NCBI GenBank assembly: GCA_051881815.1
Contig: JBJEQP010000057.1
Coordinates: forward strand, 72,501-136,500
Direction of reading: 5' to 3'
DNA: 64,000 nucleotides
DNA from: UMGS363 sp051881815
Lineage (GTDB): Bacteria > Bacillota > Clostridia > Oscillospirales > Ruminococcaceae
How positions within the stretch are numbered: position 1 is the first letter of the stretch; every line of letters starts with the position of its first letter. A program made the translations under genes and the position numbers. The notes beneath the pieces were generated by a model. It worked only from the letters and a program-made list of their open reading frames with translations, ran no database searches and was not told the DNA's origin. Positions 41,582 to 50,370 of this stretch are shown here, piece by piece.

Positions 41582-42160
41582 ATGAGAAAAAACAAAGAAA
41601 TAGACGCCTCGGCAATGGAAAAAAGCACTTTCGGAAAGGTTATATATAACGCCGCAGCCTGCATCCTTGCGGTGCTTGCCTTTTTTGCGGTTATGTGTTT
41701 TTTGGTGAATGAAAAGAACGGTATATGTCAGATGGATCTGCATCTTTTTGAAAGATCGGAAACAATGCCTGTCATATCGTCCGATACTTTTACGGCGGAA
41801 ACGGGCGGAATAAGCATTACGGTTGAGGAATGCACCATCGTGAGCGAAGAGAATATGCTCTACATCAGCATTTCGGGACAAAACTTGACAGATAAAGACT
41901 GGTGCGCAGACGGAAGTACGTTTACTGTTCTTGTCCAGTGTATGAGTGACCCGAAACCGAGAGAATACTATTATGACCTCTCGGAAGAGTGGAGAACGGC
42001 AGCGGCACCTGCAGGCGGTTCGTTTTTTGTAAGGCTTGGTTTTCATGTTGATGACGCTGAAAAAATGTTTGCACGGGGAGATAAATTCTCGCTTGTATCC
42101 TTCCGAGCAGCGGATCATCCGACATCGGTGATCGTTTTAAACGGATTGATCGGTAAATAA
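41582..42160 (+). CDS. Single-pass membrane protein, 192 aa, unknown
   Basis: Start at 41582 after AAGGAGAG. One membrane helix (about 22-44, AACILAVLAFFAVMCFLV), then an extracellular beta-rich domain (GGISITVEECTIVSEENMLYISISGQNLTDKDW), a form seen in DUF4352-like surface domains. Third gene of the YdbS/YdbT cluster, 13 bp after it. Function unknown. Confidence 0.75.
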   Translation: MRKNKEIDASAMEKSTFGKVIYNAAACILAVLAFFAVMCFLVNEKNGICQMDLHLFERSETMPVISSDTFTAETGGISITVEECTIVSEENMLYISISGQNLTDKDWCADGSTFTVLVQCMSDPKPREYYYDLSEEWRTAAAPAGGSFFVRLGFHVDDAEKMFARGDKFSLVSFRAADHPTSVIVLNGLIGK

Positions 42161-42266
42161 AAGCCGAGAATATGTGCATAATAGATCATAAAGGCGTTCA
42201 AGTGACATTTTGCGTTGTGAAAAACAACAAAAACATATTTTCCTTCAAAAAAATTTATAAAAAGTA

Positions 42267-42295
42267 TTGACACTTGACGTCTTTAGTGATATAAT
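42267..42295 (+). promoter_or_regulatory. tRNA operon promoter
   Basis: Consensus TTGACA (42267-42272), 17 bases, TATAAT (42290-42295), 53 bases before the first tRNA. Confidence 0.9.
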
Positions 42296-42348
42296 GATTA
42301 AGTCGCACGGAGAGAATAAAGAAAAGCTGATGAAGCTTTGCGGCGAAT

Positions 42349-42425
42349 GGCGGCATGGCTCAGTTGGCTAGAGCAACCGGTTCATACCCGGTAGGTCGTA
42401 AGTTCAAGTCTTACTGCCGCCACCA
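42349..42425 (+). tRNA. tRNA-Met (CAT), elongator type
   Basis: 77 nt with CCA encoded. The acceptor GGCGGCA pairs with TGCCGCC; the anticodon arm is ACCGG-TTCATAC-CCGGT (CAT). G1-C72 pairs and lack of three G-C pairs next to the loop argue against the initiator; a lysidine-modified Ile tRNA is possible but less likely. Confidence 0.95.
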
Positions 42426-42430
42426 TATAA

Positions 42431-42505
42431 GGCCCGTTGGTCAAGAGGTTAAGACGACGCCCTTTCACGGCGTAATCATGAGTTCAATTCTCGTACGGGT
42501 CACCA
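42431..42505 (+). tRNA. tRNA-Glu (TTC)
   Basis: 75 nt with CCA encoded. The anticodon arm is CGCC-CTTTCAC-GGCG, anticodon TTC. Acceptor GGCCCGT pairs with ACGGGTC (one G-T). It lies 5 bases after tRNA-Met. Confidence 0.95.
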
Positions 42506-42518
42506 ATACTAAACGAAG

Positions 42519-42550
42519 TCGAACACTCATCAAGGGTGTTCGATTTTTTT
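42519..42550 (+). terminator. Terminator of the tRNA operon
   Basis: TCGAACACTC/GGGTGTTCGA stem followed by seven T. Confidence 0.9.
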
Positions 42551-42559
42551 GTGTTTTTA

Positions 42560-42716
42560 TACTAATCCTCATTTGTTCGGTAGATAAAGTTGGCAGATAG
42601 AATTGCGCCAATCAAGGAAGACGACCGCAGGCAGGCTGTCGCCTGTCAAGGGAGTCTGACGCAGAATTGGATTATTATATCCGAGTATTTGTCTATAGGT
42701 TGGTTTGGGATTAGTA
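42560..42716. mobile_element. Family A MITE-like element, copy A5
   Basis: 157 bp, ends TACTAATCCTCATTTGTTC and (right) GGTTTGGGATTAGTA; interior GGCAGGCTGTCGCCTG and GGAGTCTGACGCAGAATTGG. Same orientation as A1 and A3. It lies just after the tRNA terminator. Confidence 0.85.
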
Positions 42717-42769
42717 TAAAATATAGAAAAAATATGCACCGCCGAAGCAGTGCATATTTTCGGAAAATG

Positions 42770-44407
42770 TCATTCAAAATACTCCAGCGCCTTCTGCATA
42801 ACATAATCGCCGTCCTCGTCGAACATCACCCTTACTGCATCCGGGTCAAAGGGGATCTTTACGTCTACATCATTTCCGCATATTCCGTCAGTGCCGGCAT
42901 CTATGAAAACGCTGCCGTCTTTGTCCAGAATAAGCGAGGATGAAAAGCAGAGCATACCATTATCCAGAAAGACCGAGCCGACGCCCTGGGCGCTTCCGTT
43001 TGATTTGGTAAAACCCATTACCGTTACATTTTCAAATCCGCGCATTACCTTTACGAAATGATCCGCTGCGCTTACGCTGTTGGAATTTACAAGAATAATT
43101 ATCGGTTTTCCCGACCACTTGTTTTCGCCGGTATACATATTGTCAATATCAGGGATAAAATTTCCGTTTTCATCAACGGCGTAGCAGCGCTTATCTTCGT
43201 CCCATTTTCCGTCGGTGCAGTAGTAATGCTCACCCTCGGGCGAAAAGATCTCCGCAAGGGTCCTCACCATAATTCCCGAGCCGCCGCCGTTTTCACGAAG
43301 GTCTATGACCAGATTTTCAAAGCCGCGTTCGTTATACTCATTGAGCTGTTCCTCAATGGCTTTCTTCATATAGGAATAGTCCTCTTTTTGTGATGAACGG
43401 CTGTCATAAGCCATCATTTTAATGCGCAGACAAACGGTATTTTCGGTAAGCTCGGTCCAGGTCATATGTCCTGCATCAAGACCTCGGTTCACAGTTTCTA
43501 ATGTGGCACTCAGTCTGTCGCTGTATTCTCCCAGCTTCGGAAGCTCGGCGGTCTGCTCGGCTCCGTTATCATCAATATAGCACACAGTAACGCTGTCATC
43601 ACCGACTCCTGCAGCACAGACAGCACGGTAGAAATCACGGTTTTCGATATCCGCAAAATTTGAGGCATTGAAATACCGTGACTGTTCTGCAAGGCTTTCC
43701 GGCTTTTCGCCGTCCCAGGACAAAATTATCGTGCCGTTGTGTATTCCGAGGTCAGAAAGAGCTTCGTCAACATTTACGGCTGCCGTCCTGCCATCGGAGA
43801 GCGTCATCATAGAAAGACCGTAGTCATTTCCGCTGAGAGCAGTTTTTGCCTTATCAAGCAGGCTTTCATCGCTGTTGTTGTATCCAACGTGCCCGTCCCC
43901 GAATTCCGAGCAGAACTCCATCCAGGCTATCTGATTCTGCAAGGCGTCATTTTCTGCGTAAGCCTCCTTGAATCTCGGAAGATACTCGTCATAAAGCGAA
44001 TCCCAGTCGATGCCCTTATGTTCGGCAAGGATATAATGCTCCTTCATTATGCGGAAGCCTTTTTCAAAATCCTTTACATAATCAGCTGCACGATAGTCCT
44101 TTGCAAGAATGCACATAGGCAGTGAAATGACTACTCCCAAAGCAGCTGTCACGCTCGTGATCTTTCGGATCTTCGCCTTATCAAAGATAAAGCCTGCAAG
44201 CATAAGCAGCGCACCGATATACACGCCCAGCAGGTATTTTTCAAATCCGTCAAATGTAAGCATTATAAGGCAGAAAAATGTGGGAACTGCATAGAATATC
44301 CGCCATTTCGTTGAAATATATTTCACGGCGATGCCTGCCAGCACAAAAAGACCGATCGCCAGCACAAGCATACCCGAAAGGAGAATAATATCGTTTCTGA
44401 TCATCAT
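42770..44407 (-). CDS. Membrane-anchored S41 family peptidase
   Basis: 545 aa (or 544 from the adjacent second ATG). Four membrane helices occupy about 8-105. The extracellular part has EHYILAEHKGIDWDSLYDEY (S41 N-terminal region), NLVIDLRENGGGSG, and the catalytic core NSNSVSAADHF (Ser) with a Lys-containing TKSNGSAQG loop. It has no PDZ domain. It is the last gene of a run with two ABC permeases and an ATPase, with an 8-bp gap, so it may process a peptide linked to that exporter. Confidence 0.85.
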   Translation of the reverse strand: MMIRNDIILLSGMLVLAIGLFVLAGIAVKYISTKWRIFYAVPTFFCLIMLTFDGFEKYLLGVYIGALLMLAGFIFDKAKIRKITSVTAALGVVISLPMCILAKDYRAADYVKDFEKGFRIMKEHYILAEHKGIDWDSLYDEYLPRFKEAYAENDALQNQIAWMEFCSEFGDGHVGYNNSDESLLDKAKTALSGNDYGLSMMTLSDGRTAAVNVDEALSDLGIHNGTIILSWDGEKPESLAEQSRYFNASNFADIENRDFYRAVCAAGVGDDSVTVCYIDDNGAEQTAELPKLGEYSDRLSATLETVNRGLDAGHMTWTELTENTVCLRIKMMAYDSRSSQKEDYSYMKKAIEEQLNEYNERGFENLVIDLRENGGGSGIMVRTLAEIFSPEGEHYYCTDGKWDEDKRCYAVDENGNFIPDIDNMYTGENKWSGKPIIILVNSNSVSAADHFVKVMRGFENVTVMGFTKSNGSAQGVGSVFLDNGMLCFSSSLILDKDGSVFIDAGTDGICGNDVDVKIPFDPDAVRVMFDEDGDYVMQKALEYFE

Positions 44408-44415
44408 TGTCCTCC

Positions 44416-45186
44416 TTAATTCATATCGTCTGATTTAAAAAACCGATAACCCATTACAAGACTTATAACAGCAGCCGCCACAGAACAGACCACTACGGAA
44501 ATAACAGTGTCTGCTTGAATAGATGCCTCAAATGAGTAATTAATGGCAGAATCCAGTCCATAGGTAGTCCATATATCGGTTTCGTAGAGCATGGAAATAG
44601 ATGTCATACCAAGCCAGGGAGTGCTTTTTATCATCGCCAAATTCGATCCGCCTAAAAATATGCCAAAGCCAATGATAACAGCTCCGACCATATTCTTCGC
44701 AAGGAATGAAATAAATACAAATTCACAGCCAAGCCGCAGAAGCGGAAAAATAAGCAGCAGCCTGCGTATCACAATTTCACTCATAGGAATATCGCTGCCC
44801 CAGCCAAGCATAACGGTGGCTGTAATATCGGGTATTATCATCAACACAAAGCTACCTAACGTCCCTAAAACAAGGCAGGGTATCACTCTGCCGAAATATA
44901 CCTCAGAACGGGTGTGTCCGCCCATAATTTCATAGTAAAATGTTTTATCGGAGAAATCGTAAAGGCAGACCTGGGCGGTCAGTATGAAGATATACAGAAC
45001 CGCTGTCAGAGGGTATGTATTACCGAAAACAGAAGCAAAAATACCTGCGTTGGTTATCAATTCGGGAGTGTCCGAAATGGTGAAAACCGCCAACAAAGCT
45101 TGAAGAAAAGCCAATGCTATAAAAACAAGATGTGACATCACATATCTCGGCAGCATATACAGCTGCCCCTTTAAAATACTTTTCAT
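44416..45186 (-). CDS. ABC-2 type transporter permease
   Basis: 256 aa, six predicted helices, with the extracytoplasmic/cytoplasmic pattern KTFYYEIMGGHTRSEVYFGRV near the second helix that is also present in the neighbouring permease. Likely a half of a heteromeric exporter. 9-bp gap to the upstream permease. Confidence 0.85.
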   Translation of the reverse strand: MKSILKGQLYMLPRYVMSHLVFIALAFLQALLAVFTISDTPELITNAGIFASVFGNTYPLTAVLYIFILTAQVCLYDFSDKTFYYEIMGGHTRSEVYFGRVIPCLVLGTLGSFVLMIIPDITATVMLGWGSDIPMSEIVIRRLLLIFPLLRLGCEFVFISFLAKNMVGAVIIGFGIFLGGSNLAMIKSTPWLGMTSISMLYETDIWTTYGLDSAINYSFEASIQADTVISVVVCSVAAAVISLVMGYRFFKSDDMN

Positions 45187-45195
45187 ATATGCTCC

Positions 45196-45978
45196 TTATT
45201 TCATATCGGTTTTTTTGAAAAATATGCTTCCTATAACAAGACAAGCTGCCCCCACCAGCAAGGACGCTGCAACAGTTCCGATAATGAACGACGACTCGAT
45301 CGACGTATCGAAAACCATAACATCCTCGCCGTCCGCATAACCGTAGCTGTAATCAAGAAAACCGGAAAGGCACATAAAGTTCAGTGTTCCTAACTGCCAC
45401 TTCAGCGAAATGCTCCCCATGGAGCTTAAAATGGAATCTGCGATCGCAGCAGCATCAACAAGTATAAATCCGAGAATAGTGCTTGCTCCGCCGTTTTTCA
45501 GCAGAAATGAAAGCAGGGCAAATTCACATACTAACCGGAAAATCGGCAGGAACACAAGCAGATAATGCAGCATTATTCCCGAAAAATCAGCGGAATAACC
45601 CCAGCCGTTTATTGCAGTACATACGCCCATGGGCACAAACATAAGAACGGCACATACAGGAACCACCCATATAAAGCTTGCTGTGATTCTTCCGAAATAA
45701 ACTGCCATTCTGTTGTGTCCGGCGAAAATTTCATAGTTTATGGTCTTGTCAGACTGATCCCAGCCGCATATCCGTGTAGTGATTATCAGTATCAGAAATA
45801 TTATCAGGCTTTTGTCCGAACTTACGGCATACATACTTCCGGTCATCTCGGAAAACGCAAGGCCGGAGTAATTAATAAGCGGAGAAATTACAGAAAATAT
45901 ACCAAAAAACAAAAGCGATATGATTACAACAAGATCATTCCTCGTCTGATAGTTCAGCGCTCTTATTATGTTCCGCAT
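45196..45978 (-). CDS. ABC-2 type transporter permease
   Basis: 260 aa from the ATG at 45978 (AGGTG 6 bases upstream; a GTG three codons earlier is possible). Six helices. KTINYEIFAGHNRMAVYFGRITAS aligns with the same region of the next permease, so the two are paralogues. Its start lies inside the ATPase gene (about 44 bp overlap), which implies tight coupling. Confidence 0.83.
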   Translation of the reverse strand: MRNIIRALNYQTRNDLVVIISLLFFGIFSVISPLINYSGLAFSEMTGSMYAVSSDKSLIIFLILIITTRICGWDQSDKTINYEIFAGHNRMAVYFGRITASFIWVVPVCAVLMFVPMGVCTAINGWGYSADFSGIMLHYLLVFLPIFRLVCEFALLSFLLKNGGASTILGFILVDAAAIADSILSSMGSISLKWQLGTLNFMCLSGFLDYSYGYADGEDVMVFDTSIESSFIIGTVAASLLVGAACLVIGSIFFKKTDMK

Positions 45979-46891
45979 TTGCGTCACCTACCATATTCAT
46001 GTAATAGTGTTCAAGGTTTGCTTCGTTCATACAAAGGGTCGTAGGAATGACCCCGTTTTCGTACAGCGTTTTCGATATCTTTACCATATCGTCAAAGCCT
46101 TCGTACAGGCGAATGCTTCCGTCGCGCTCAATATCAAGCTGCGTCAATCCAAGCTTTTCTCCCAGCACTGCCGCTGCAAGGGAATTGTTGTCTGTACCGA
46201 TGTGGTAGTATTCGCGGCAGATGTGCTTCAGTTCAGATGCGGAAACCGTCTGCAGGATTTTACCCTCGTTGATAAAGATATAGTCAGTACAGAGCAAGGA
46301 AAGCTCGCTCAATATATGGGAGGAGATCACAATGGTGATGTTCTGCTCTCTGTTCAGCTTTTGCAGCAGCTCGCGTATCTCAACGATACCCTCCGGGTCG
46401 AGTCCGTTTATCGGCTCATCAAGTATCATAATTTCGGGGCTTGACAGCAGTGCTGTTGCAATTCCGAGGCGCTGACGCATACCCAGGGAATAATGCTTGA
46501 CCTGCTTTTTTCCCACATTGGCAAGTCCGACGATCTCAAGCACCTCGTCAATGCGCTTCTTGTCGGGGATACCTCGCTGAATACGCTGCTTTTCGAGATT
46601 TTCCCGGGCGTTAAGATTTTCCTTTGCGTAGGGTGTTTCGATCATAAAGCACATACGGCTGCGCGCTTTGGCAAGCTCCTGCTCGGTCGTTCCGCCGAAC
46701 AGTGTGATTTTTCCCTCTGTGGGCAGAACAAGTCCGCCCAGCATTTTCATAATGGTCGTCTTTCCTGCACCATTGGGGCCTATAAGACCGCATATCATAC
46801 CTTCCCTTATCTGAAAAGAAGCGTTTGATACAGCTTTTTTCTTCATATATTGCTTACCAAGGTTTTGTACATCAATCAAAATATCCGACAT
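45935..46891 (-). CDS. ABC transporter ATP-binding protein
   Basis: 318 aa. Walker A GPNGAGKTT, signature YSLGMRQRLGIA, Walker B EIMILDEPINGLDPEG and the switch His (SSHI) are all present. A C-terminal domain of about 90 residues follows. It resembles the bacitracin/lantibiotic-type (BcrA-like) exporters regulated by adjacent two-component systems. Own promoter-like sequence at 46932 and AAGGAGGC ribosome site. Confidence 0.92.
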   Translation of the reverse strand: MSDILIDVQNLGKQYMKKKAVSNASFQIREGMICGLIGPNGAGKTTIMKMLGGLVLPTEGKITLFGGTTEQELAKARSRMCFMIETPYAKENLNARENLEKQRIQRGIPDKKRIDEVLEIVGLANVGKKQVKHYSLGMRQRLGIATALLSSPEIMILDEPINGLDPEGIVEIRELLQKLNREQNITIVISSHILSELSLLCTDYIFINEGKILQTVSASELKHICREYYHIGTDNNSLAAAVLGEKLGLTQLDIERDGSIRLYEGFDDMVKISKTLYENGVIPTTLCMNEANLEHYYMNMVGDANAEHNKSAELSDEE

Positions 46892-46931
46892 AGCTGCCTC
46901 CTTGTGGTTTATAGCTTTATTGTAAAGTACA

Positions 46932-46960
46932 ATTATAAAGAATTTCTTAAGAAATAAAAA
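46932..46960 (-). promoter_or_regulatory. Promoter and palindromic operator-like site of the ABC operon
   Basis: On the minus strand a TATAAT (46932-46937) is preceded by a perfect palindrome TTTCTTAAGAAA (46943-46954) in the spacer region; the -35 is poor (TTTTAT). A weak -35 plus palindrome suggests control by the adjacent response regulator. Confidence 0.55.
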
Positions 46961-46973
46961 TTTTTCAAAAAAA

Positions 46974-46995
46974 ATCTGCGGAACAGTCCGCAGAT
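46974..46995 (-). terminator. Terminator at the histidine kinase 3' end
   Basis: ATCTGCGGA/TCCGCAGAT stem followed by eight T on the minus strand; it begins at the kinase stop codon. It separates regulators from the ABC genes. Confidence 0.88.
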
Positions 46996-47912
46996 CACAG
47001 CTTTTTTATTTCCGCATCAAATTCTATCCATAATGTCAGAACATTGCCGTCTGTTTTTGCGCCCACAGACATATTCTGCTTCTGCGCGAGAAGCTTTACG
47101 ATATATAAGCCAAGTCCGGCGCTTCCGTTTTTAGCCTTGCCGGCACAGTATGCTCTGTCAAAGATCCGTTCTGCGTCGGGAACGGAGCCGTTTATCTCAT
47201 TTGAAAAGCAGATACGGCAGCGCCCGTCGGGAATTTCCTTTACCCGGGCGGCAAAGCTGTCACGGGCGTATTTCAGTATGTTGTTAAGGAGATTTTCAAG
47301 CATTCGCTGCAAAAGCTGTTTATCGGCTTTTGCAAGAATTGTGTGCTCCGGCAGGATTACATTCGGCGATAAGCCTTTCAGACGGATAACCGTTTCGTTA
47401 TCCACAAGAAGCTGTACCAGCTCATTTGTTATATTTACGGTTTGCAGATTTACGGGGGAGCTGTCACTTTCAAGCACCGAAAGCTCAAAAAAATCGTCCG
47501 CCATCTGCTTCATTTCATCGGATTTCTTTATACACAGGCAAAGCTGCTCCGAGCCGTGCTGTGACAGCTTTTCCTCTGCTTCAAGAAGCTGAAGATTTCC
47601 TTTTATAATGGTAAGGGGTGTGCGCATATCATGCGCAATGTCCGATACGGACTGCTTTAAAGTTCGCTCGGCTTGCTCGGTTTGCAGCTTCAGCTGCTTC
47701 TGATAAGCGAGATTGCGGTTCATTTCCGCAGCCATATCCGTCAGATCCCGGTCAACCAGTGAAACCGTAAGCTGGCGGTTGTATGATCTATCACGGGTCG
47801 CCTTCAGCTCGTGCTTTATCCGTCGCATTTCACGTTTTATCGTAAAAAGCTTTAAAGCGGTGATCAAAAGAAGTACTGCAAGTACGCCCGATACTATAAT
47901 AAGAGTTCCCAT
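46995..47912 (-). CDS. Sensor histidine kinase
   Basis: 305 aa from the ATG at 47912 (AAGGAG before it). One N-terminal membrane helix and almost no extracellular loop, then a coiled segment, HisKA with SDIAHDMRTPLTII (phospho-His), and HATPase with NLLNNILKYA and GSAGLGLYIV. Sensors without an external domain often listen to a neighbouring transporter. Its start shares one base with the regulator stop. Confidence 0.92.
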   Translation of the reverse strand: MGTLIIVSGVLAVLLLITALKLFTIKREMRRIKHELKATRDRSYNRQLTVSLVDRDLTDMAAEMNRNLAYQKQLKLQTEQAERTLKQSVSDIAHDMRTPLTIIKGNLQLLEAEEKLSQHGSEQLCLCIKKSDEMKQMADDFFELSVLESDSSPVNLQTVNITNELVQLLVDNETVIRLKGLSPNVILPEHTILAKADKQLLQRMLENLLNNILKYARDSFAARVKEIPDGRCRICFSNEINGSVPDAERIFDRAYCAGKAKNGSAGLGLYIVKLLAQKQNMSVGAKTDGNVLTLWIEFDAEIKKL

Positions 47913-48589
47913 CAATTCTCCTTAAACCTGTATCCTATTCCCCAGACGGTTTCGATATAATCAAAGCCAGTAGCTTTTTTCAGCTTTGAACGAAGATTGC
48001 TGACGTGAACGTTTATCGTGTTGTCCTCGATAAAATACTCATCGTTCCAGACGGATTCGTAAAGATTTGCTTTTGAAAAAACCTTTGAGGGGTATTCCAT
48101 AAGCAGCTGCAGAAGCATAAGCTCCTTTGCTGTAAGCGGTATATTCTCGCCGCAGTAAGTGACGGTATGCTCGGAGGGGGAAAGCCGGAGCTCACCGCAT
48201 ACCAGTGCATCTTTGGCTTGTCCTGCAGTGCTTCTGCGAAGGACTACCTGTATGCGAACAAGCACCTCGTTCAAGTCGAAGGGTTTGAGTATGTAATCGT
48301 CAGCCCCCAGTCGGAGAACCTCCAGACGTGTTTCAAGCATTGACTTTGCAGAAAGCACAATTACGGGAATATCCGAATATGAGCGAAGCTCCGAAATAAG
48401 CCGTTCGCCGCTTTTGTCGGGAAGCATTAAGTCGGTCAGCACAAGGGAATAATCCTGCTTTTTCATAAGGGCTGAAGCTGTGATCCCGTTAAGTGCCGAG
48501 ATCGTTTCAAAACCGTTCTGCCGCAGAAAAGAGGAGATCATATCATTGATATTTTTATCGTCCTCGATTATCAAGATCTTTCGGCTCAT
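47912..48589 (-). CDS. OmpR-family response regulator
   Basis: 225 aa: receiver domain (IIEDDKNIN; phospho-Asp in VLTDLMLPDKSG; KPF switch Lys) and winged-helix DNA-binding domain ending YIETVWGIGYRFKEN. It forms an operon with the kinase and probably controls the ABC-S41 operon downstream. Confidence 0.94.
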   Translation of the reverse strand: MSRKILIIEDDKNINDMISSFLRQNGFETISALNGITASALMKKQDYSLVLTDLMLPDKSGERLISELRSYSDIPVIVLSAKSMLETRLEVLRLGADDYILKPFDLNEVLVRIQVVLRRSTAGQAKDALVCGELRLSPSEHTVTYCGENIPLTAKELMLLQLLMEYPSKVFSKANLYESVWNDEYFIEDNTINVHVSNLRSKLKKATGFDYIETVWGIGYRFKEN

Positions 48590-48683
48590 AAAATTCCCCT
48601 TTCAAAAGCAGATATTTCCTATATTATACATTATTTCATTGGATAAATCAATACATCGAAAACAGATGATCGGAGATCGCACC

Positions 48684-48714
48684 ATTTTTTGTACACTTTA
48701 ATGAGGGATTAGTA
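48684..48714. repeat. Family C end fragment (C3)
   Basis: ATTTTTTGTACACTTTAATG followed by AGGGATTAGTA matches the right end of the family C copy at 60002-60108. No matching left end is visible, so it is a fragment or diverged copy. It abuts the stop of the diguanylate cyclase gene. Confidence 0.6.
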
Positions 48715-49977
48715 TTAGCACCTTCTCCTCTCCCGTCCGCTTCTTCGGTAGTAATCCGTTTTATCCTTGTACATCTTTGTTTCTGCTTCAAACAAAAGCT
48801 TGCTCATGCCGTTTCCGTCGGATATCCCGAACGCTGAACCGACCGCCATTGCGATAGACGAATTTTCAAGCTCCGATTTGAGCAGAGCTGTTTTCTCATC
48901 CACAGCCGCTTGGCTCGTGTCGGTCAGTATGGCAAGAAGCTCGTCACCGCCGATGCGGAACAGCGTTTCTATCGGAAAAAGCTTCTTTAATACTGCACAG
49001 GCGTTCTGTATGTATTCATCGCCTGCACAGTGCCCGAAGGTGTCGTTGATGTGTTTGAGTCCCGAGATGTCACAGAAGATAAGTCCGAGGGGGACAGGCT
49101 CTTTAAGCCTTGCGCAGAGCAGGTTCATAGCGTGTCGGTTGCCGATGCCCGTCAGATCATCGGTAAGTCCCATTTTTTTCAGCTTTTCAAAAAGCCTTCC
49201 CCACTTTAAGCACGAACCGATGAAGATACCCGAGCCGAAAAAAACTTCAAGCGCTTCGGATCCCTTTTTTTGTTTGCATACGGGAAAGTTCTCCGCACAG
49301 CAGAAGCCGATCATCTCTCCGCCGTCATATATCGGAACAGCTGCAAAGGACTGAATGTCACGTTCCGTCAGGATTTCGGAAAGCGGTTCTCCGAAATCAT
49401 CGCTTGTGATAACAAGACGCTTTTCTTTAGAAAGGATATCGTATATCTGTTCGCAGCGTTCACTCGTCATTTCGCATCCGTAAGCTGCACCCTCGGAAGC
49501 GTATCTGTGGGAAAGACGATAATCGTTTTCGGAGTCTTTTTCATAAATAAAGGCTCTTTTTGCATTGAGCGAAACGCAGGCTTTCTCAAGCATTATTATT
49601 GGCGGATCATTCGGATTTTCCGCCTGCATCGCACAGCAGAAAGCACAGCTCGCCCAGTTTTGACAAAGCTTGGCGTCCGCAGCATCGGAGTGCTGTATGA
49701 GTGCCGTCATTATCTCAAAAACGAGCGTTTTCCCGTCCGATTCTATAAGCGTTGTCTGAACCTCGGCGGCAGTATCGGGCAGGTTCCCGTTCACCGTCCT
49801 GCGCATGAATTCGCCGTGCCGAAGCAGCGCTTTTTCACCCTCGGTAAGGCTGATATTGTACTCGCCCTTCATATCTTTGTGTGCTTTTTTATTCATATAA
49901 ACGACCTTTCCGCTTGAAAGCTCGGCAGCAGCGGCAGGCATATCAAAATTCTCAAAAAATTCAAGGATATAGTTCAT
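48715..49977 (-). CDS. GGDEF-domain diguanylate cyclase with PAS/GAF-like sensor
   Basis: About 420 aa from the ATG at 49977 (GGAG 6 bases upstream). N-terminal PAS-like part (MPAAAAELSSGKVVYMNKKA), then a GAF-like part with CQNWASCAFC cysteines near residue 110 and AAVPIYDGGEMIGFCCAEN. The C-terminal GGDEF domain has DDLTGIGNRHA, FCDISGLKHINDTFGHCAGDE and the active-site variant RIGGDEL in place of GGDEF. Likely makes c-di-GMP in response to an unknown cue. Confidence 0.88.
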   Translation of the reverse strand: MNYILEFFENFDMPAAAAELSSGKVVYMNKKAHKDMKGEYNISLTEGEKALLRHGEFMRRTVNGNLPDTAAEVQTTLIESDGKTLVFEIMTALIQHSDAADAKLCQNWASCAFCCAMQAENPNDPPIIMLEKACVSLNAKRAFIYEKDSENDYRLSHRYASEGAAYGCEMTSERCEQIYDILSKEKRLVITSDDFGEPLSEILTERDIQSFAAVPIYDGGEMIGFCCAENFPVCKQKKGSEALEVFFGSGIFIGSCLKWGRLFEKLKKMGLTDDLTGIGNRHAMNLLCARLKEPVPLGLIFCDISGLKHINDTFGHCAGDEYIQNACAVLKKLFPIETLFRIGGDELLAILTDTSQAAVDEKTALLKSELENSSIAMAVGSAFGISDGNGMSKLLFEAETKMYKDKTDYYRRSGRERRRC

Positions 49978-50270
49978 CATTATCTCCATTCTGCGGAAGA
50001 AAAGTCTGTCCGTATAAAGTTTTGTTGATCGTGGACGATCATATTATGCAAGCAAAATGGCTTTCATATCTGATAAAGTTACATTCTATAATATGCAGAA
50101 AATCCCAGTTCTGTCATACAGTGAAAGAATATGCCGTGATTTTGTAAAAAGACATAAAATACAAGCCCGGATCCTTAAAGATTTGATGCGAAAAGACATT
50201 CATATTTTGTAAAAGGACTGCTGCATATTGCTTGATGAAATTTACTCTTTTAATTTAGTAAAACCGTATA

Positions 50271-50299
50271 TTGACAATATGTTGCAACAGGTATATAAT
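50271..50299 (+). promoter_or_regulatory. Promoter of surface protease gene 1
   Basis: TTGACA, 17 bases (with TGTTGCAAC inside), TATAAT. The sequence from -35 to about +20 is nearly repeated before the second protease gene. The remaining 49990-50270 gap shows no gene. Confidence 0.88.
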
Positions 50300-50370
50300 G
50301 TAATAAAATAGGAAAATTATAACTTTAATCAATAACCACTAATACTAATATCAAAAAAGGAGTTGTCCAA

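Noticed and set aside
41462..42118. 218-codon minus-strand frame across the end of the YdbT-like gene
   Set aside because: Overlaps two well-supported plus-strand genes and has atypical composition.
42349..42425. Initiator tRNA for the CAT tRNA
   Set aside because: It has a G1-C72 pair and lacks the three G-C pairs flanking the anticodon loop typical of initiators.
50338..50350. TACTAAT motif before surface protease gene 1 as a MITE end
   Set aside because: Only a 9-base match without TIR or partner end.
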